The position numbers and the translations under genes are program-made. Shown here piece after piece: positions 63,385 to 64,000 of a stretch of 64,000 nt of DNA. Every line of letters begins with the position of its first letter. The first letter of the stretch is position 1. The notes under the pieces are model-generated. The model ran no database searches. It was not told the DNA's origin and saw only the letters and a list, made by a program, of their open reading frames with translations. The stretch covers positions 1-64,000 of the forward strand of contig DUQF01000026.1 in NCBI GenBank assembly GCA_012837965.1, written 5' to 3'. Origin of the DNA: Clostridiales bacterium. GTDB taxonomy: Bacteria > Bacillota > Clostridia > Christensenellales > Aristaeellaceae.

Positions 63385-63518
63385 ATTGGAACCTCCTTAT
63401 TTGAATTTGATATTGTTATAATAAAATTGTACTATAATAAGCAGGCGAACGCCAAGAAGAAATTGTTTTTTTTTTGTATTTTTGACAAAAACCAGTTCAA
63501 TGACAAAGGAGATTGTTC

Positions 63519-64000
63519 GTGAAAAAAAGAGTATTTGCCTTGGTTTTGGCGGCGCTCATGCTAATAACGCCCGTGCTGGCGCAGGAAGAAAGCCCCGATG
63601 CCTACTTTACCCGTATGCTTGCGTACTACAAAACGAGAGGCGCGACATTGCTAATCGGCTGGGGTGATCGCGTCATTTATCGCTTGGACTATGGTACGCA
63701 CGACCGGGCCCAAGAATACCCCATCAACGAAAACAGCCTGTTCCGGGTGGCATCGGTAACCAAAATGGTATCTGCCATGGGTGTGATGAAACTGATAGAG
63801 GAAGGCAAACTGAGCTTGTCGGATGATGTCGGCGAGGTGCTGGGCGTAACCTTGCGCAACCCCTACTTTCCTGATGTCCCCATTACTATCGGGCAAATTT
63901 TAAGCCATACCTCATCTTTCAAGTCCTCAGGTTCGTATCCCAATATTACCAAACCCCTTGGTGAGCAATTGCAAAAAAAAGACTATCTCAACAAGCGGCC
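63519..64000 (+). CDS. Serine hydrolase of the beta-lactamase family (partial)
   Basis: Starts at a GTG at 63519 with AAAGGAG 7 bases upstream and continues past the window end; 160 residues visible. A signal peptide (KKRVFALVLAALMLITPVLA, cleavage near residue 21) precedes the beta-lactamase/transpeptidase-like domain: FRVASVTKM carries the SxxK motif (Ser79, Lys82), then LIEEGKLSLSDDVGEVL and ITIGQILSHTSSF. Class C or D-alanyl-peptidase-like enzymes share this pattern. The Tyr-x-Asn and KTG motifs would be beyond the end. Confidence 0.9.
   Translation, partial: MKKRVFALVLAALMLITPVLAQEESPDAYFTRMLAYYKTRGATLLIGWGDRVIYRLDYGTHDRAQEYPINENSLFRVASVTKMVSAMGVMKLIEEGKLSLSDDVGEVLGVTLRNPYFPDVPITIGQILSHTSSFKSSGSYPNITKPLGEQLQKKDYLNKR

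Overview
The window looks like a chromosomal segment of a low- to mid-GC Firmicute, most likely a member of Clostridia. The reasons are the class I heat-shock operon order hrcA-grpE-dnaK-dnaJ, two perfect CIRCE operators (hrcA and groESL), sigma-A promoters with strong AGGAGG ribosome sites, a 601-residue DnaK of Gram-positive length, and families such as XpaC/TelA, DegV, VanW-type proteins, DUF523 and TSCPD-domain proteins. No plasmid, phage, transposase, integrase or CRISPR array is seen. The assignment rests on family recall and motifs, without database searches.

Layout. 1-5.0 kb: dnaJ, dnaK, grpE, hrcA (minus), followed by a divergent AT-rich DUF4230 membrane protein. 5.9-10.4 kb: minus-strand run of a cysteine-desulfidase-like protein, a TauE/SafE exporter, an MFS transporter and exonuclease III. 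10.6-18.8 kb: glycerate kinase, then a sugar module made of a ROK kinase, a GH1 6-phospho-beta-glucosidase and an Mgl-type ABC importer. 18.9-20.2 kb: two exported TSCPD-domain proteins, one fused to an FMN-binding domain. 20.4-23.7 kb: DUF523, deoD, an S24-like regulator and a polysaccharide deacetylase. 25.2-29.2 kb: a zinc-uptake operon behind a perfect 25-bp palindrome. 29.3-31.3 kb: a two-gene ABC exporter. 31.5-36.0 kb: xpaC-telA plus a membrane protein, a phosphodiesterase-type enzyme and a metal-site-depleted metallo-beta-lactamase-fold protein. 36.1-40.4 kb: pcrA-ligA. 41.6-45.5 kb: amino-acid ABC importer with an AbgB-like amidohydrolase. 45.7-52.2 kb: tilS-hpt-ftsH-PHP phosphatase-VanW protein. 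52.25 kb: tRNA-Leu(CAG). 52.3-54.7 kb: an AT-rich insert holding a decayed gene and a channel-like membrane protein. 54.7-59.7 kb: broken SDR, phosphodiester glycosidase, XRE regulator, DegV, MutY. 59.8-62.1 kb: a possible ncRNA and groESL. 62.2-64.0 kb: dicarboxylate/amino-acid symporter and a serine hydrolase cut by the window end.

Most of the window is ordinary core genome. The parts that deserve attention are the Kir-like two-helix protein with a GYGD pore signature in the insert after tRNA-Leu; the pair of exported TSCPD proteins; the zinc operon with an unusual small His/Cys membrane protein and a lipoprotein; the extended xpaC-telA operon; and a PTS-independent beta-glucoside route (ABC import, ROK phosphorylation, GH1 hydrolysis). 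All three solute-binding proteins in the window lack a convincing lipobox, which bears on the cell envelope of the organism.
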